From NCBI GenBank assembly GCA_030847615.1, contig JAUMIR010000002.1:282700028-282764027 (forward strand): a stretch of 64,000 nt of DNA. Reading direction: 5' to 3'. A program made the position numbers and the translations under genes. This document shows, piece by piece, positions 1-13,157 of the stretch; the stretch's first letter is position 1, and each line of letters starts with the position of its first letter. The stretch is from Gambelia wislizenii. Its lineage: Eukaryota; Chordata; Lepidosauria; Squamata; Crotaphytidae. The notes beneath the pieces were generated by a model. It saw nothing but the letters and a program-made list of their open reading frames with translations. It made no database searches and was not told the DNA's origin.

Positions 1-142
1 TTATATGTTTTATGTGATTTTACATTTTTATATTATTAATGGTTTTAAATTATACTCTATGTGATATTTTGTGAGCCACCTTGGGTCCCTTCTGGGAGTA
101 AGGCGGCATAGACATTGAATAAAACAAAATAAATAAATTAAT
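1..142 (+). mobile_element. 3' tail of an L2-like LINE (truncated by window edge)
   Basis: The segment carries the tail seen in full at 44.63-45.72 kb: a T-rich 3' UTR, the phrase GTGAGCCACCTTGGGTCCC, then a short AAATAAAT run. The same tail occupies the equivalent place at the left edge of copy 3, with position 61 matching 45636, so the duplicated unit continues to the left of this window. The clade call rests on the reverse-transcriptase fragment in the longer copy and is moderate. Confidence 0.7.
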
Positions 143-2306
143 GCCAGTGGTGTGGCTTTGGGGAGAGAGGAAAAGGCAGGCACAGCTCCATCATGCAAGG
201 GCCCAGCAGCAGAGAAAGAGCCTTGTTTCACACCCAACTACCACAGCGGTGGCCCTGAGGGAGAGAAGAAGAGGCAAGCACAGAGCCATTGCACCCAGGC
301 CTCTTCTGTGTCCTGTCTTTTGAAATTGCAAATGAAGACCCATTTCCTGAGGAAAGTATATGAGAGATATGAATCTCAATGATACTATGATTATTCAGAA
401 AACACGTGAAACTTAAGTAGGAAAAGAAATAACTTTTTAATGAATGATTTACAAAAACATGTGTCCCGACAATAATACAAAAATAGCCTAAAACTTGCTA
501 TGGGAAAGGCAAAAACCCTACATTGCTTCAGCCAATTGCAGATTGCAGGTAAAATTCCTTCCCAGCCCATCAACCAGCGGCTAACCTCAGTCTATAGCAA
601 GGGGATGGGACAATGACAAAAGACTGCGGGTGGGGGGGTATAAGGAACAACAACACACAATAACAATAGAAAACATAGAATACATATAAGAAATAACACA
701 TGTGCTGATACAATAGTGGACTTCATCTGTAAAGCATTTCCTCTTCTCCTATTCACATGTTCTGAACTTTCCTGATTCTGAGGACACGTGGGCTCCTGTG
801 GGAAACACAAAATGGTGTCAGTATTGTGGCTTTGCTCCTCCTCTTTTCCACGCTGGCAGCCAAACCACAGGGAGTGAGTGTGTGTGTGGACAGAGGGAGC
901 TGTCAGGGTGCAACCCAGAGAATTCTGTTTCTCTTGAAACTGCCCACAGCTGTGGGAGATGTTGCCACGGCTGCACCTCCTGCCCATGTGGTCTCATCAT
1001 GGAAAGTCCCACAACCAGTGCCACAGGGATGGAGGAAAAGTGAAGTCAGGGGTCTCTGGTTTTGCTTTGGGCAGATGGGATGCCCACCGATACCAATTCT
1101 GAGACTTGAAGGGGGTGCCAGGAGCTGGACTTCTCCCTTCCCTCCTGCGCAACCCTCCTGGTTCCATTGAGGCTTACAAGAAAGCCATGGCAGGAACAGG
1201 TGCTCCTCTAGGACAGAGGATGAGAAGAAAGGGTTGGGAGGCAGAACACCACAGGCTACTATTTATGGCATTTATCCCCCTTCTGGCTAAGCCTTCCTCC
1301 TCCAGCCACCAGACATTTGGCTTGCAGGGCGGACAGTGGGGAAGACGGAGTGAAGTGAGGGGGGAGTTGGGTTTGGCTGCTAGAGAGGAAGAGCAGGAGG
1401 AGCAGCACAGCCTTGGAAGGGTTGGGGGCCCAGGGCAGTTGCCTTTGGGGTGTTGCCACTGTGCTCCATGGTAGTGGCAACACAGGCCGATGAGGATTGG
1501 GTTGGGTTTGAGGAATCACAAGAGAGACGGGGGTGCTCCACCTCCTCAGAGATGGGGCTAAGGGTTAAAGATGGCCTTCCTCTCCTCTTGAGGACAGATG
1601 ACAACCATCTGCCCTTGCACCTGCATTGATCTCTCAGGTGGTTCCTGGGAGACCGCATTACCCCACATCCTCCTTCTCTGCCCCCTGGGCTCCTGAAGAC
1701 TAGGGGTGGGACTTGCTTGGGACAGGAGGCAGAGCAGCACACCCGCATCTGTTCCCCTAAAAGCACCTTCCCTTTTGAGCTGCAGCACAGCCAGACAATC
1801 CTTTCTTGTGCCTCAGGGACCAGAAAGACAAGAAGAAAAAGATACTTCAGAAATCTGTTTCTCCTCAAATTTTTGGCTGCCTTAGTCAAAGAGTGCTCAA
1901 CAGGAAGGGAAAGGGCCTGAAAAGGATGGCAAGCAAAGCCTGGTGTCTAGATCAATACCAATCATCCAACACCTGCGCCCTTCACAGGACCATCTTGGAG
2001 TGAGGCAAAATCCAACACGTCTCCTTGAAACCATGCTAAAATCTGGCAGGGGAGGGTGGATGTGGCTTTTCTATGGTGCCCACTTGGCCACACCTCCTAC
2101 CTTATCCGTACAGACTGAGAGGGTGGGGCAGAAATACGTGAGGCCTCTTCTTCATCTTCTTCTCCTTGTCCTTCCCAGCTCAGAGTCCTGAGAACAGAGG
2201 TGAAGGATAATCAGACCTTATCTCCCAAGAGGCAAGATCTGCCAGGTGAAGAATGACCTTGGATCCTTGGATGAGATTAGATTCTCATTGCTTAGAAGAG
2301 ATTACC
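143..2306. other. Conserved 3' flank of array gene copy 1
   Basis: No convincing coding exon is fixed here, but the stretch is shared by all four copies (about 22.98-25.03, 45.72-47.86 and 59.43-61.49 kb). On the minus strand copy 3 keeps a good splice acceptor near 47.37 kb followed by VPEAQERIVWLCCSSKG and an early stop. Copy 1 has the same peptide near 1.82 kb, but its acceptor reads CTG instead of CAG, and the frame stays open to 1380. This may be an alternative last exon or 3' UTR; the differing frames in copies 1 and 3 argue against a conserved protein tail. Confidence 0.4.
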
Positions 2307-5300
2307 TTAATCTGATGGAGGTGAAGGCTCCCACTCTGACTCTTCCAAACTACTCACATCATCCAGAGTATCTCCCTCCTCTGTGGAGTCCTGTCAATGA
2401 GAGTCATTGATTTCAACCTCCAGCTGTATCTCAACACAAGCCAGGACTACAGATTAGAGCATCACAGGAGCTCAGAGAACCCAAAGAGAGAGAGGCCGTG
2501 GAAAGATATTAATATTTTTCATTTATGTCCTTCCAACGCACTGCAACTGCCAAGAAAGGCACTATCAAAGTATTTCCTTCAAACCTTGGACATCAAAAGT
2601 GTAGTCAACAAATGCAAAATTGTATCCCTCTCTGTGAGTCTTGGCCTTGCCCATCCTGCAACATCCCTTTTAGCTGCTCTTTATACGAGGGGCACCCTTC
2701 AGTCCACCCTCGCCCTTCCATTTGGCGGTGGGGGGGAACCTTTCCTTCCTTACCCAAGTGCTGGAAGACTCTTCCATCTCAGAACTTCTCTTCTGGAGGG
2801 ACTCCAATGCTCTAGGGAAAAAAGTCCCCCACAGATAAGAATATTAAGCCCAAAGAGGAGCCCCCCAATACTAGACTGCAGGGGACTCCTCTGAGTCGCA
2901 ACCCAAGAGCCGCCAGCAAGCCAGCTCTTGCTCTTTCCTTTTCCGAAATCAGAGCACCAGAGGGTGTTTCAGCAGGTTTCTGCCACTGAGTATAGAGGAT
3001 CCATACCACAGCTGGATCTTTCCTCTTCTCCCGCAGCAGAGGAAGGCCTACCTGTCTGAACTGGGATTACGCTCCCGCACCTCCGTCTTCAGAGTGCTTA
3101 TGTTAGCCAGAGTGTCTTCCAGATCCTCCAATGAATCCTGTGAATCAGATTCATTCCCTTAGTCACTCCCACCTTCCGCTGAATCTGAGAAAGCAGGGAA
3201 ATCACCTCCCCAACCCAGTCCCTGCTCAGATACTGCTTGACCCTCTTCTCTACACTTTCGCCCTTACCCATCCGCTAGAAGAGGACTCCTCATCACTGGC
3301 CTCCTTGTCCTTGGTCTCCAGGAGACTATCAGGAAAACAACAACAACAGAAATGAAAGAAACAAGTCCACCTGAATTAGCCCAGATGACTCAGCCATTCT
3401 TTCTCTCCAGTCCACAGCAGCTGGGGATTCCTGAGCACACTACGAATGAAAATGGAGGCTGTGCTCTTTTGACTCTTGCCACCCTGGCACCTGGTGACAA
3501 AGCGCCCCATGCCAGCTCTGGAGATCAACAGGCCTTCCCTGTCAGTTCCCCAGCTGACTTGTGAGATACAGGGACCACAGCAGGAGCTGCTCCCCACCCC
3601 CAAAGTGAGAAGAGGGTACCTCTCTGAATCGGAGGGAGTGTCCAGGCTCCTGACGCTGGCAGGCGTCCCCTCTACGGCCAAGGAATCCTGTGAAAGAAAG
3701 AGAAGAGCAAAGTGGCTATGTGGGCACTTCCACTGAAACAGGACCCCTCCCTCTTCCCTGAAATGTAATGCTCCTCCTTTTTTCCTTACCCAAGAGAAGA
3801 GAGAGCTTTCCAGACTAAAGGTCCTAGACTGGTCCTCCTTCCTGATGGCTTCCTGGGGGTCACTAAGGGGGCAAAGAAGCCGCAAGATGTCAGCACCACC
3901 TCCCTTCTGCAGCCATGCTGAATGGGAGCAAGGTCTCCTTGTGGACCCTGCCACTGCAGTGCTCACAGCTCTTTGCAAGAGAGTTTGCATTTCCAAAGGA
4001 ATGTGGAAAGTTTGGACTTCAGTGAATTTTGCAATCAGAACTAAGCACCATGGGGGGACATTCAGAGAGGGTACCTCTCTGAATCAGAGGGAGTGTCCAG
4101 GCTCCTGAGGCTGGCAGGTGTTCCCTCCACGGCCAAGGAATCCTGTGAAGAATAATGAAGAGCAAAGTGGCTATTTGGGCACTTGCATTGAACCCCAACC
4201 CCCTTCTCTTTCCCAAAATGTGATCCTTCTCCTCTTTCGTCCTTACCCAAGAGAGGAGAGAGTTTTCCGTACTGCAGGTCTCACTCTGTTCCTCCTCCCT
4301 GCTGGCTTCCTGTGGGTCCAGAACACTAAGGAGGCAAAGAAGCCGCAAGATGTCAGCAGCACCTCATTTTAGCAGCCATGCTAAATGGAAGCAAGGGCTC
4401 CTAGTGGACACTGCCACTGCAATGCTCACAGCTCTTTGCAAGAGAGTTTGCATTTCCAAAGGAAAATGGAAAGGTTGGACTTCAATCCATGCAATCTATT
4501 TTCTTACTCTATGAGTTCTGCAATCGGAACTAAGCACCATGTGGTGGGGGGGGTGCATGTGTTTCATCCATTTCTTTCAACATTCCTCTTTGGGAAGAGG
4601 CTGCAAAACCATGCTCTCTCCTCTGCCTCTTTAGCAGAGAATGGCCTACCTGGCTGAAGGCTCTACCTCCTGGCTCTTCAAGCTGTCGATGCTGCACACT
4701 GTGTCCTCTTCCTCTACTCTTGAATCCTAAGGAGCAGATTCATTCATTTATTCCCTCATGCACAAACCTGATATGAAGTGGTTGGAGAGGGCAACCAAAC
4801 GGTTTTTATACCTTTCCCCAGCTACCATATTTTCCTGGGCAATTCTGTCTGAATCTTGCAGAACTGCAGGGAAGCGATGCGGAAAGGGGAAAGGAGATGT
4901 AGAAGGGATGGATGTGGGGAAGATAAAGGTTTTGGCCCTTTGATGCTGGCACATCCCTGCCTCCAAGCCCAACCCTGCTTGGCCAACTATAAGGAAGCAC
5001 TCTCCTCTGCTGGCTCATCGAATGGGAGTTTAAGACCTGAGGCTACATCCAACCCTAGCTCTCTCCATTTTGGCCTTCCTGCACCAAGGTATCAAAAGTA
5101 TGGGGACTGTTGAGGAAGACTGAGCAGGGGAGGAGAGGGAACTGCCCCATTTGTGAGTTGGGGGTGGTCTGCCTTTCCTTCCTTACCAATGTGGTATGAG
5201 AAGCTTCCACAGTATAAGTCGTGAAATGCTCTTCAACACCAGCTCCTTTCGACTCCAGGGCACTGAAAGGAGAAAGAATTCATACTGTTAAAGCACTGTG

Positions 5301-8300
5301 CATGAAGCTTAACATCCAGACATTATGCAAATTTTTGAAAAAGGATTGAAAAATGGTGACAGGATTACATGGACAAGATTACCAGTATAAAAATGATAGC
5401 ACTACCAGAGTTGTTTCTTGGAAACCATTTCCGAAGAAAGTTGGAGATCCAAAGTCATTTAGATGAGAGGCAAATCTATTGCAAAACATGGTATCTTATT
5501 TTCAGGTAGCCTCCGAGTAATGGTCAGTATGTAGTGGAGGATTAAGGAGGGACATAGGGAGCTGGGTATGTTTAGCCTCGAAAAAGACAGTTAAGAGGCA
5601 ATATGATAGCCCTGTTTAAGTATTTGAAGGGGTGTCACATTGAGGATGGAGCAAGCTTGTTTTCTGCTGCTCCAGAGACTAGAACATGGAGCAATGGATG
5701 CAGGCTCCAGGAACAGAGATTCCACCACAACGTTAGGAGGAACTTTTTGCAGTAAGAGCTGTTCGGCAGTGGAACGCACTCCCTTGGAGCGTGGTGGGGT
5801 CTCCTTCCTTCTTAAACAGAGGCTGGAAGGCCATCTTTCAGGGATGCTTTGATTGTGTATTCCTGCATGGCACGGGGTTGAACTGAATGGCCCTAGTGGT
5901 CTCTTCCAACTCTACAATTCTATGATTCTATGACATGAAAGCCACCTTGAGGAAAGGTGTGGTGGAAAAGGGAGGAGGAGGATACCTGGCAGCAGGAGCC
6001 TTGGCAACCTCTTCTTCCGGAGTGCCTACACAGCAGGGAATACACAGGGAGCAGAGCCTCCTGAGGTTCTGCAAAGGAGAAAGGAAAACACAAGCATCCG
6101 TCAGTGCCAGAGAATGAAGGCCTTGGCAGAGGGGCTGGTTGTGCTCCCTTGCGCTCCCCAAGGAGGACTCCCCCGAAACAGGCAAAAACATCCATCCAGA
6201 TGGCCCATTCCTCCCCATCCCTACCCCCTGAGATTTTGGAGACTGTGGTCAAGGGCAGCGTCTCTCTCTCCCCTAGTTCTCTAGGTGGATTGTTTAGTGG
6301 GAGCCTATGTTTGAATGTTTAGAAGCCTGGGTGGGAGCTGAGGCACTGGGCACCCTTGGGCCAGGAACACACTCTCAGCCCATTTAGGCTCTCTCTCAGC
6401 TCCCTTGGGGGTGGGCATGCTCAGTGACAGAGAGAGCATGTAGCCCTTAGAGATCCTGGCCTGGTACCCACAAGGCAGGGGTCAGATTACGGGGGTCTGT
6501 AGGGTTTGTTCCCCCCTTCTCCCCCCACTCCCTGAACTCTCCCAGCAGGCAGCCCTATGTTGGTGGGCTGGATGAACTGCAGAGCCCCAAAGAATACCAG
6601 GAAGAAACTGGCAGGAGAAGGGGTCTCTGTCAGGGCCTCTTGGGGGTCTGCTCTGCATGAAAGCCAGATGGGGCATTTGGGGTCCCTGCCAAACCAGAAG
6701 GGAAGGAGTGTTCCCACAGTTCCTAGAATTGTCCAGAGAGTAGGGCTGTTGGCTGTACAGGCTGGGGGATTGTGGGAGCTCCAGTACAGAAAAATCACTT
6801 TCACAAATTCTGGGCAGAAGAAAGAAAAGTGACAACTCACAAGAGCAGCAGAGGGTAGCTGAGGAAGTAAGCTCTCCTCAAATATTGTAGCCCCAGAACT
6901 AAATTACTAGAATGTAGTTTACATTACTACAGCCAGAAAAATCAGCAGTTAAACAACATGTTATAAACCAACCTGGACACAAAATAGGATTTAAAAACAC
7001 AGAAATTCTGGACCAGTCCAACACCTATCATGTCAGAATGCACGAGAGAAGCTATTGAAATCCACAAACACATGGACAACTTCATCAGGAAAGAAGAAAC
7101 CTTAAAAGTAAACAAAATCTGGCTCCCAGTTTTCAAAAACAATAGGATCCAGACTCAACACTTACAAAGGAATTCCACCCAGGGGCAGGGGGTTTCCCAG
7201 CAGATAATGGGCCATCAAGCATCCATTAGCCATGGGGGGGGTGTTGGCATGCCTAAGATGGCTGACGACTAGAGAGAAGGCTCCCCAAAGGCCTTGTGAT
7301 TTAAGCCTGTCCTTGCGTTGTTGCCTACGCTGACTGATAAGTATCTGCCTGCTATGCACTATCTGGTCTGGGTGGGTGTGGCACACCACAGCCTGTGGTA
7401 CCTTGCTGCGAAACAGGTTGGTAGCTCAAGGACGTACTTCACACTGTCAATACAAAGAGGCTTTAACAGTCTTTTTCGCTCTAGATTATCTCCCAAATAT
7501 GTTTCCCCTGGGAAGGTTGGGGATGTCACCCCCACCCAAAGCTCCATGCAATGCACGGGTCTTCTTGCCCAGGTGTTTGAATGTTCAGGGGTCATTCTTG
7601 ATGTTGTTGAGGTTTTTAATTGTTATCTTGTTTAACTCTCCTCTCAAAAATCCTGAAAGGATTTTGGAAATTCATTGTATGGTTGCTCTCTATTGGCAAG
7701 CGCATTCTCTCTTGACATCCATGATTATTGCCTTCAGCCTGTTCATTCAGCAACAATCGCAAAAGCGACTTCTATCTAATTAGACATGTCTACCCTCAAA
7801 TTTCTCTCTTTTAATGTCAGAGGACTAGGATCACCAGTTAAGAGAGCTAAGATATTAAAACAGCTCAAATGTCTCCACCCGAACGTCATTTTTCTACAGG
7901 AGACGTACAACAAGTCATCCAACCCGGTGTTTCCAAAATCTCAATTTGGACAACAATTCATGGCTGGAGGTAATGGAAAGGAGAGAGGGACCGCAATCAT
8001 ATTTGATAAACAAACCCCATTCATCCCACAGAAAATTTGTTTAGATCCTAGAGGTAGATTTGTAATAGTACAGGGCACTCTCATGAACAAGGAAGTTACC
8101 CTAGCCAGTTTCTACACACCAAACTCTAACCAAACCCAATTCCTGACATCTTTCCTGGAATCTCTGGAACAGATGACCAAGGGTGCAGTGATAATTGCAG
8201 GGGACGCTAATGCAGTTCTAAATCCTTATATGCATAAATCTTCTTATAAGGCACTCAAACCCCACTCAATACCACAAATTCCTCTGAAAGTTCTTAAAAG

Positions 8301-11300
8301 TCTAAACTTAGTTGACCCGTGGCAGTTGCTTAATTGCACAACCAGAGATTACACCTTTTTCTCCAAAGTACATAACTCCTACTCAAGGCTGGACTACTTC
8401 CTTGTTGACAAGATGACCATGCCCCACATTGAAAAAGTCACAATCCACTTGGCCCTCCACTCAGACCATACTCCACTTTCCATGGACTGGTCTTTGATAG
8501 AAGCAGCACAACCAAAATATGGAGACTTATCTCCTATTTACTGAATAATGAACCATTCAGAACACACATACAACAGGCAATTAAACATTTTACCAAGAGA
8601 ATAAAACAGATGACACTACAGAATCACTACTCTGGGACACTCTAAAGGTGGTTTTATGTGGCCTCCTGATACAGGAGGGAGCAAAACAGAAAAAAATGAA
8701 AGAGATGCAAAGACACTCTGTTAAGTGAATTAACTAAGTTGAGCCAAAATCACAAGATTCACCAAGACAAGCAGACACTCGTTCAATTGATGAAAATAAA
8801 ATATGAATTAGAGGAATTAGAATTTAAAAGCATCCATATAGCCACCCAATATACAAAGGCATGTTACTATCAGCGTGGGAATAAAAACTCGAAACTATTG
8901 GCACACCAAGTTAATGGGAAAGCTGAAAAAAGAACCATCTCACAGATTAAAACCCTCGATGGGATTACTGTTAACTAAAACCATGGACATACTCCAGAGA
9001 TTTCACACATTCTATAAAAAGTTATATACGTCGGAGTGCCCTCAATCCCTAGATCTCTACCAATCCTTAGACTCACTAAAAATCCCAGAACTTACGGAAC
9101 AAAACAAAGCAGCTCTAAATTCTTCAATCACCATACAAGAAATTGAACAAAAAATTACTCAATTGAAACTGGGACGGGCGCCAGGGCCCGATGATATCAC
9201 TAGTCGCATTTGAAAGCCTTTGATCGGTTGGAATGGCCATACCTATTTGGACTGCTCGAAAAAATGAATATGGAATGCCAATGGTTAAAATTTCTCCAAA
9301 ATCTGTACTCCAATTCTGAAGCAACGATCTATGCTAACAAAGTAGAAACATCATCGGGGAACCAAGCAGGGGTGCCCATTGTCCCCTCTATTATTCTCAA
9401 AAGCCATACAGCCCCTTGCAGAACCAATAAGGATGAAAACACCAAATCAAAGGCCCTGCGGTCCACCAACAAATACACAAAATTGGAATTTTTGCAGATG
9501 ACATATTACTCTGTATCACAAACATGACAATTGCATTTCCTGCCCTCCAAAAGATAATGAACAAATTTGACACATACACAAGTTTTAGAGTAAACATGCA
9601 AAAATCAAAACTACTATGCCAAAATATCCCACACTCAACACAACATGAATGGCAACAGCTGACTAAATTACATCTACAACCCTCTGGATTTAAATATCTA
9701 GGGATACTAATCACCAAAGACATAGTTCAACTGTTGCCACGGAACTATAAACAACCCATAACCTGGATAAATCAAAAAATAAAACACTAGACCACATTTA
9801 AGCTATCCCTCTTGGTACAGATAGCGATACTAAAAATGTTTGTACTTCCACGATTTCTATTCCTATTTTTCACGATTCCTCTGGAACCCCTTTGGACATA
9901 CTTCAACATTTATAAAAAAACTATTCCACAATTTCATTTTCAACAATAAAAAAACAAGATCTCCAAAAGGTATTTTATCTCAGAAACTCCAAACAGGGGG
10001 CTGGGCATTCCAAATTTGCCATATTACTTTATGGCTGCTCAGCTTACGCATCTGGTCCAGATATTCAAGAAAAAAAACCAAACTAACTGGATTGAGACAT
10101 AATTAAACCTGAAAGACTCAAAACATATGGAAATGTACTTCTCTAATCTTTCCTACCCTCACATCAAAAAAATTGAAAATTCTTTCTCACAAATGTATTT
10201 ACGAGTTTGGAAACAGTGGAGTCACAAAAGGATGCCCCAGGTATCACCCATCCGCCCCTTCCTGACCCACCCCAAATTTTTTGACCCGATCAAATACACA
10301 ACTTACCTAGATTGGGACAAGAAGGGGATATATATGATATCTGATCTATATAATAAAAATGTTTCTAAAAGCAAAGAAGAACTCATAAAGGATATGGACC
10401 CCATTCAGCCCACTTGGATACAACTTACTCAAATGGCGCATTTCTTATCCCACATACAACATCAGGGCTTCGCCCCTAGATCTCTAACGAAATTTGAAAA
10501 CTTATGTATGCCCTCTATCAGTCAGGTCAAGGGCCACATGGCAATTATATACTACTTTATGATAGAAACCACAATGACGGAGACCATTCGATTCAAATCA
10601 GCCTGGGAAACTGAGGTAGCACACCCCTTAAGCGATCTGGATTGGTCAAACATCGGGAAATCTCCAACGTTTTGGATAGGTCCAGTCATAATACAAGAAA
10701 ACACACTTAAGGTGGTTTATAAGTAGTATTTGACACCCCACAGACTGGCTCAAATCACCGAAAGTAGTAGTCCCAATTGCTGGAGGGGTAGCAAGGACAA
10801 AGGCACATATCTCCACATGTGGTTTTATTGCCCTCTGGTCCAGAAGTTCTGGTCTGAGGTACTTAGGCTGATTTCTCAGATCACAAAGCAAACCATTTCC
10901 ATAACCCCTAGTATAACACTTCTCTCCCTTTTCACTGATCAAAATACCACAGTGGAACACAAAGCCCTGAAACGATTTTTGTTGGCAATAACAAGACTAG
11001 AAATTGCGCAAAATTTGGAAAACGGTAAATTTTACCATGGGAACATGATAGAAGAGGTTCTGGAATATTTGCTTAATGAAAAAGCTTAAGGAACAAAGTA
11101 AGATATCTCAAGGATGTCCCATAAAGACACCCTTTGCTGAAAAATGGCTTCCGATGATTGATTACATAAACTGTGATATAGCCCAGCAGGCCCCACCTAC
11201 CCACCATGAGAAATTGTGGAATGATGTCCTACCTGAATGAAATCCAAACCCATTCAAAGACCACTACATAACTACATTGCATAAAACTGCCTACCTCTCT

Positions 11301-11991
11301 TTTCATGACCAAACAGAACTGTTTACTAGGAGAGTATATTTAATTTGTTCCATGTATATTGGATTATTTTTCCTTTCTTTTCTTCTGTTTCTCCTTTTTA
11401 TGTATAAAAATACTATTACTGTCTGACATTTTGTAGTGTCTTGTAGCTACCAAATGGACATGTTCAATTGTATTCTACTGTTTTTTGATAAATAAAAGGG
11501 AATTATAAAAAAAAAAACCCTAACCATTAGCCAAACAGACACTAATCCTCCTTGAATTTCTATACCCAGAAACTAACCATTCAAATAAACGAATTTACAT
11601 CTACTCCCCAAAAGGGGTTCTCAATATATAAACTCCACACAAACTCCAACCCAACCATTCTCTGAAGATGCCAGCCACAGATGCAAGCAAAACGGCAGAA
11701 TGAAATTATTCCATAACACGGCCTCACAGCCCAGAAAAAACACAAGGAAAATCAGCTAAACTACTATATTTCAAAACTACTTCCCTTGCTCTTGGGTACG
11801 ATTTTCATCTCCCTCTCCTTTCTGAGGGGGATTTTCCTGGGGCTGCTTCGCAAGGTCAGTGCAGCTGGTGGCCCCTTGCTGTGTGCCCGGTGACCCTCCT
11901 TCTGTCCCACCAATGCCAGGGGGTCAGCGCTTACTCTGCGCAGTCTGGTGAATGCCATCGTCTCCTGAATGCACTGCAAGCGTTCGCTCAA
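2307..11991 (-). CDS. Array gene copy 1 (alpha-1): unrecognised acidic, Ser/Glu-rich protein from alternating A/B exons
   Basis: I do not recognise this family. Minus-strand exons, 5' to 3': 11991-11935 (LSERLQCIQETMAFTRLRR, tentative), 6652-6598 (B), 6068-5986 (A), 5262-5187 (B), 4726-4650 (A), 4325-4247 (B), 4142-4075 (A), 3862-3790 (B), 3687-3620 (A), 3325-3268 (B), 3137-3052 (A), 2811-2754 (B), 2390-2307 (terminal A with stop). A exons start at phase 0 after CAG or TAG and end in phase 2; B exons take the completing base and end at phase 0, most on TGG before GTAAGG. Nearly all junctions from 6652 onward have consensus AG/GT sites and the frame is unbroken. The product is acidic and low-complexity, with no visible signal peptide or membrane segment, and ends EESEWEPSPPSD. 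Exons between 11.9 and 6.7 kb, where an L1 sits, may be missing, and the true start is unknown. A non-coding explanation is unlikely given the phase pattern. Confidence 0.6.
3370..4480 (-). repeat. Local tandem duplication of one A/B exon pair (about 460 bp unit)
   Basis: Two adjacent blocks each contain a B exon and an A exon with intron. Equivalent points are 3862 and 4325 (463 bp apart) and 3620 and 4075 (455 bp apart). Intronic sequence is also shared, for example CTCACAGCTCTTTGCAAGAG near 3.97 and 4.43 kb. The A exons are nearly identical (DSLAVEGTPAS then V or L, then RSLDTPSDSE), so this pair is a recent internal exon duplication. It is also present in copy 3 at about 48.95-50.05 kb. 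Confidence 0.8.
5540..5935 (+). mobile_element. CR1 LINE 3' fragment
   Basis: The fragment contains the C-terminal reverse-transcriptase remnant and ends with the CR1 tail (ACAATTCTATGATTCTATGA). It lies in an intron of array gene copy 1 in the opposite orientation to the gene. The same insertion is at 51.12-51.51 kb in copy 3, so it predates the alpha-beta pair duplication. Confidence 0.85.
6905..7160 (+). mobile_element. Penelope-like retroelement fragment, C-terminal part
   Basis: Frame 1 near 7030-7140 reads REAIEIHKHMDNFIRKEET, followed by a Trp-Leu-Pro motif. This resembles the end of the GIY-YIG-type endonuclease region of Penelope-like elements. The element is 5'-truncated and is interrupted after about 7.16 kb by the L1 insertion; its 3' part resumes at 11.52 kb. 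The family call is from memory of the motif, so moderate. Confidence 0.55.
7170..11517 (+). mobile_element. L1-like LINE, damaged, inserted in array gene copy 1
   Basis: The open stretch 7786-8541 (252 codons) is an apurinic endonuclease domain: it starts with FNVRGLGSPVKRAKI, has FLQET, GDANAVL and a final LHSDHTPLS. Further on are a reverse-transcriptase piece (AFDRLEWPYLF at about 9210-9240), a degenerate Gly-x-Pro block, and the L1 C-terminal segment GTYLHMWFYCPLVQKFW near 10.8 kb. It ends with a polyadenylation signal near 11.49 kb and an A tail. Frames are broken: about 900 bp of the reverse transcriptase is missing near 9.2 kb (present in copy 3), and stops and frameshifts are scattered. 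7.17-7.78 kb probably holds its 5' UTR or ORF1 remains, which I could not resolve. Confidence 0.8.
11520..11756 (+). mobile_element. Penelope-like element, 3' part after the L1 insertion
   Basis: The phrase GAAGATGCCAGCCACAGATG followed by a GCAAAACG block belongs to a dispersed sauropsid repeat that I associate with Penelope-like 3' ends. It continues the fragment at 6.9-7.16 kb. The same sequence with the same L1 junction is at 55.77-55.99 kb. Shorter pieces occur inverted within CR1 DNA at 29.95-30.09 and 62.87-63.0 kb. Confidence 0.5.
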
Positions 11992-12827
11992 CTGGGGACC
12001 ACTGGCAGGAGCGATCCCAAGGGGCTTCTGCCCACAGCCAAGTCCAGAAGGGAAATGAGCAGCCCTGGGCTGGATCGGAACCTCATTGTCATGGCGACCG
12101 TGTAAACACAAAGGGCCCCAGAATCCAGACACACAACTGCCGCTTTTTGAATCCATACAAGTATGGCAGATCTTCCTTAAAAATGGAAAGCAGTTGAACA
12201 GATTCAAAGAACGAGAACAAATCAGAGTCCAACACATAATCCAAGGGCTGCAAGGTCAATTCTCAAAAGCTCGTAGAGGAAAGAAAAACAGCTTTTCACC
12301 CACTTCCAGAAAGGCAGTAAGGAGATTGCCTCTTTGAGAAGGCAATTTCTAATACTGCGATCAGCCACTGGAAGGCCCTCTCCCGTGTTACCACCAGGTG
12401 TACCTTTGCGTTACTATCTATTATCCAAGGCGAACTTTACCAAAGGACAAAATTTACAAAATTACAAATACCCATTATACAAGGACTGCAAAAGCAATTC
12501 TCAAAGGCCTGCCAGGGAACAAAGGCCCTCTGCCATATTTCCACCAAAGGTCCTTGTGAATTACAAATATTTCGCTATATCAAACAATCAAAAAGAAATG
12601 GTGTACTCGACCACTTACTCTATTGGGCAGGCTAACTACCGTCCAAGCTTATCTTTTTTCTTTTTTTTTTTTGCTAATTTTTTGTTCATCTTTGAGCCCA
12701 TTCCAACATCAATGCTTAAGACAAAATTTACAAAATGGGATATAAGTTTAAACATAGGAGGGAAGAAACCTTTGAGGTTCATGAATAATTCCAAGTAGAG
12801 TAATTCTTCATGGGCAGCTTTAGCTCG
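11992..12827. other. Conserved 5' flank of array gene copy 1
   Basis: This stretch is present in copies 1, 2 (about 33.6-34.2 kb) and 3 (about 56.25-57.13 kb). Upstream of the candidate exon at 11991 the same frame stays open on the minus strand in all three copies (NEVPIQPRAAH shared), so the exon could extend further 5' to about 12.1 kb. Beyond 12.25 kb I see AT-rich sequence with a poly-T run near 12.66 kb and no supported gene. It may contain the promoter, but no clear TATA or CpG island is visible. Confidence 0.4.
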
Positions 12828-13157
12828 ACCAAGGCCCCATTTACACGGCAAAATAAGTCGTGTAATAATTCGCCAAGACTCCTGATAGTTCCCACGTGTT
12901 TCGACGCAGTATCACCCTTTTCAAAAGGAGGGGGTGAAAAAAACCCGTAAGTTGCGCAACTTTTGACAGCGCAGATTTACCGCTCTTTTTTTAAAAGTTC
13001 CGCACTATTGCGCATTATCGATGTTGTGAACTATCCGACATCTACTTTCGCTACTTTTTCAGCAACTGGAAATTAGGCAGATCCTGGGAGTGGCCCGGTA
13101 TAGCATCCCTCCCACCAAACAAAAAGATCTGTAAAGATTGCTCTTTCTCTTTTTGTA

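Noticed and set aside
1380..1823. Minus-strand frame after VPEAQERIVW as a conserved protein tail
   Set aside because: It is open in copy 1 but stops early in copy 3, and copy 1 has lost the acceptor AG; treated as flank or UTR.
6490..6840. Possible membrane-spanning exon (WTILGTVGTLLPFWF)
   Set aside because: The copy 2 partner at 32.94-33.16 kb differs and no phase-compatible splice donor separates it from the adjacent B exon; it is more likely intron.
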